The notes under the pieces were generated by a model that did not search any database, was not told where the DNA came from, and was given only the letters and a program-made list of their open reading frames with translations. Positions 4,726 through 5,837 of a DNA stretch of 5,837 nt are shown here, piece by piece. This DNA comes from an uncultured Lacinutrix sp. Lineage in GTDB: Bacteria; Bacteroidota; Bacteroidia; Flavobacteriales; Flavobacteriaceae. Position numbers and translations under genes: made by a program. Location: positions 1-5,837 of the forward strand of contig CALGIH010000300.1 of the NCBI GenBank assembly GCA_937916035.1, written 5' to 3'. Position 1 is the first letter of the stretch. Every line of letters starts with the position of its first letter.

Positions 4726-5814
4726 ATGAATTCAAACATAATCTCAAACGGAATATTAAAAGTACTGATCATTGTGTTAGGGGTTTTCGTGTTTCTCTAT
4801 TTTCTATATGAAATTCAATCTGTCATTGTTTATATAGCCATAGCATCTGTAATATCACTTATTGGTAGACCAATCGTATTACTTTTAAGAAAGAAACTAA
4901 AGTTTAACAATACGCTCGCAGTTATAGTAACAATGGCTGTTTTTATTGGACTTTTTATTGGTTTGGTGGGTTTATTCATACCTTTAATTACCAAGCAAGG
5001 ACATAATTTGGCTTTGTTGGATATTAACCAATTACAAGCAAATATTGAAAATTTATATTATCAAATTTCTGAGTATTTCGCCATCAATAATATTAATATC
5101 GAAAAGTCAATTAAAGAATCAAACCTGCTTTCAAAAATAGATTACTCACTTATCCCAAACTTCTTTAACTCGTTCATTAGTGGGCTTGGAAGCTTTAGTA
5201 TTGGGCTATTTTCAGTTCTATTTATTTCCTTCTTTTTTCTAAAGGACAGTAAGTTATTTGAAAACGGAATGTTAACTTTAGTTCCAGATCAAAACGAATC
5301 ACGTTGGAAAAATTCTTCAGTAAAAATTAAAGATTTATTGTCCCGTTATTTTGTCGGTTTAATCTTTCAAATTATAATCTTGTTCATTATTTATACTATT
5401 GGCTTACTTATTATTGGTGTTGAAAATGCCATTGTTATTGCTTTTCTATGTGCTTTACTTAATCTTATTCCTTATGTTGGCCCTTTAATTGGTGCTTTTT
5501 TAATGATTACTTTAACGATGACAAGCAATTTGGGAGCAAGTTTTAGCGAAGTGATTTTGCCTAAAACCTTTTGGGTCTTTATTGTTTTTATAATTGGCCA
5601 ATTGGTAGATAATTTTGCGAGTCAACCTATTATTTTTTCCAAAAGTGTAAAGTCCCATCCCTTAGAGATATTCTTAGTTATTTTAATAGCAGGAATTATG
5701 TTTGGTGTTGTTGGACTTATTGTTGCTATTCCTGCATATACTGCAATAAAAGTCATTTTAAAAGAATTTCTGTCTGAAAATAAAATTGTAAAAAAACTCA
5801 CAAAAAACCTATAG
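4726..5814 (+). CDS. AI-2E/PerM-family multi-pass membrane protein
   Basis: This 362-residue inner-membrane protein has the family's usual length and topology. Hydrophobic segments lie at about 11-29, 31-47, 64-88, 150-172, 208-230, 234-266, 281-297 and 313-345, with a soluble loop at about 90-148 between the third and fourth. Signature regions are LLNLIPYVGPLIGA (244-257), GQLVDNFASQPIIFSKSV (291-308) and HPLEIFLVILIAGIMFGVVG (311-330). The family includes E. coli TqsA, linked to autoinducer-2 export, and other members reported as cation/proton antiporters, so the name does not establish the substrate; quorum-signal export should not be assumed. ATG at 4726 has an A/T-rich upstream context and gives a short polar N-terminus before the first helix. 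It lies 107 bases after the TrmH-like gene, behind the inverted repeat, and may be transcribed separately. A basic tail (IVKKLTKNL) ends the protein. Confidence 0.95.
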   Translation: MNSNIISNGILKVLIIVLGVFVFLYFLYEIQSVIVYIAIASVISLIGRPIVLLLRKKLKFNNTLAVIVTMAVFIGLFIGLVGLFIPLITKQGHNLALLDINQLQANIENLYYQISEYFAINNINIEKSIKESNLLSKIDYSLIPNFFNSFISGLGSFSIGLFSVLFISFFFLKDSKLFENGMLTLVPDQNESRWKNSSVKIKDLLSRYFVGLIFQIIILFIIYTIGLLIIGVENAIVIAFLCALLNLIPYVGPLIGAFLMITLTMTSNLGASFSEVILPKTFWVFIVFIIGQLVDNFASQPIIFSKSVKSHPLEIFLVILIAGIMFGVVGLIVAIPAYTAIKVILKEFLSENKIVKKLTKNL

Positions 5815-5837
5815 TATTCATTTGAATAAAGATATTT
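5815..5837. other. Tail after the AI-2E gene with a small palindrome
   Basis: TATTCA (5815-5820) and TGAATA (5823-5828) form an inverted repeat with a 2-base centre, starting right after the stop codon. It is AT-only apart from one C-G pair and no T-run is visible before the window ends, so a terminator cannot be claimed. Confidence 0.2.

Noticed and set aside
5815..5828. TATTCA/TGAATA palindrome as an intrinsic terminator
   Set aside because: The centre is only two bases, the stem is nearly all A-T and no T-run is visible before the window ends.

Overview
The window looks like chromosomal DNA from a member of the Flavobacteriaceae (Bacteroidota). The evidence is the AT-rich composition, A/T-rich start contexts without clear Shine-Dalgarno sequences, a Bacteroidota-type promoter (TTG, 20 bp, TAnnTTTG) and the gene products themselves: a TamB-like N-terminus, a stand-alone secreted DUF4159 protein, and a small parvulin-like protein of flavobacterial type. 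I cannot fix the genus from this sequence alone.

Layout. Bases 1-504 hold the N-terminal part of a leftward tamB-like gene that runs off the left edge. A divergent intergenic region (505-691) carries a good promoter for tamB. Six genes then run rightward: tsaD (692-1714), a secreted parvulin-like protein (1863-2501), rsmE (2501-3208, overlapping the previous stop by one base), a secreted DUF4159 protein (3279-3920), a TrmH-family RNA methyltransferase with a TTG start (4115-4618), and an AI-2E/PerM-family membrane protein (4726-5814). No gap between genes exceeds 200 bases. I see no rRNA, tRNA, CRISPR array, insertion sequence or phage gene.

How the genes relate. Two themes are interleaved. 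Three genes modify RNA of the translation machinery: TsaD (t6A37 in tRNA), RsmE (m3U1498 in 16S rRNA) and a SPOUT-class TrmH-like enzyme (probably a ribose 2'-O-methyltransferase). Four encode envelope proteins: TamB-like, parvulin-like, DUF4159 and AI-2E/PerM. Only parvulin/rsmE is tightly coupled; the other spacers (70-194 bases) leave room for separate promoters.

The region is mainly housekeeping and I found no clear new multi-gene system. The points most worth a second look are: (1) the tamB frame has no ATG/GTG/TTG ahead of its membrane segment, suggesting an ATC start or a lost start; (2) the parvulin-like protein has tyrosines where both conserved parvulin histidines should be; (3) an 86-base imperfect inverted repeat between the TrmH-like and AI-2E genes resembles a dispersed REP/MITE-type element; (4) the secreted DUF4159 protein has no known function; (5) a similar 22-base purine-rich repeat follows the stop codons of both rsmE and the DUF4159 gene.
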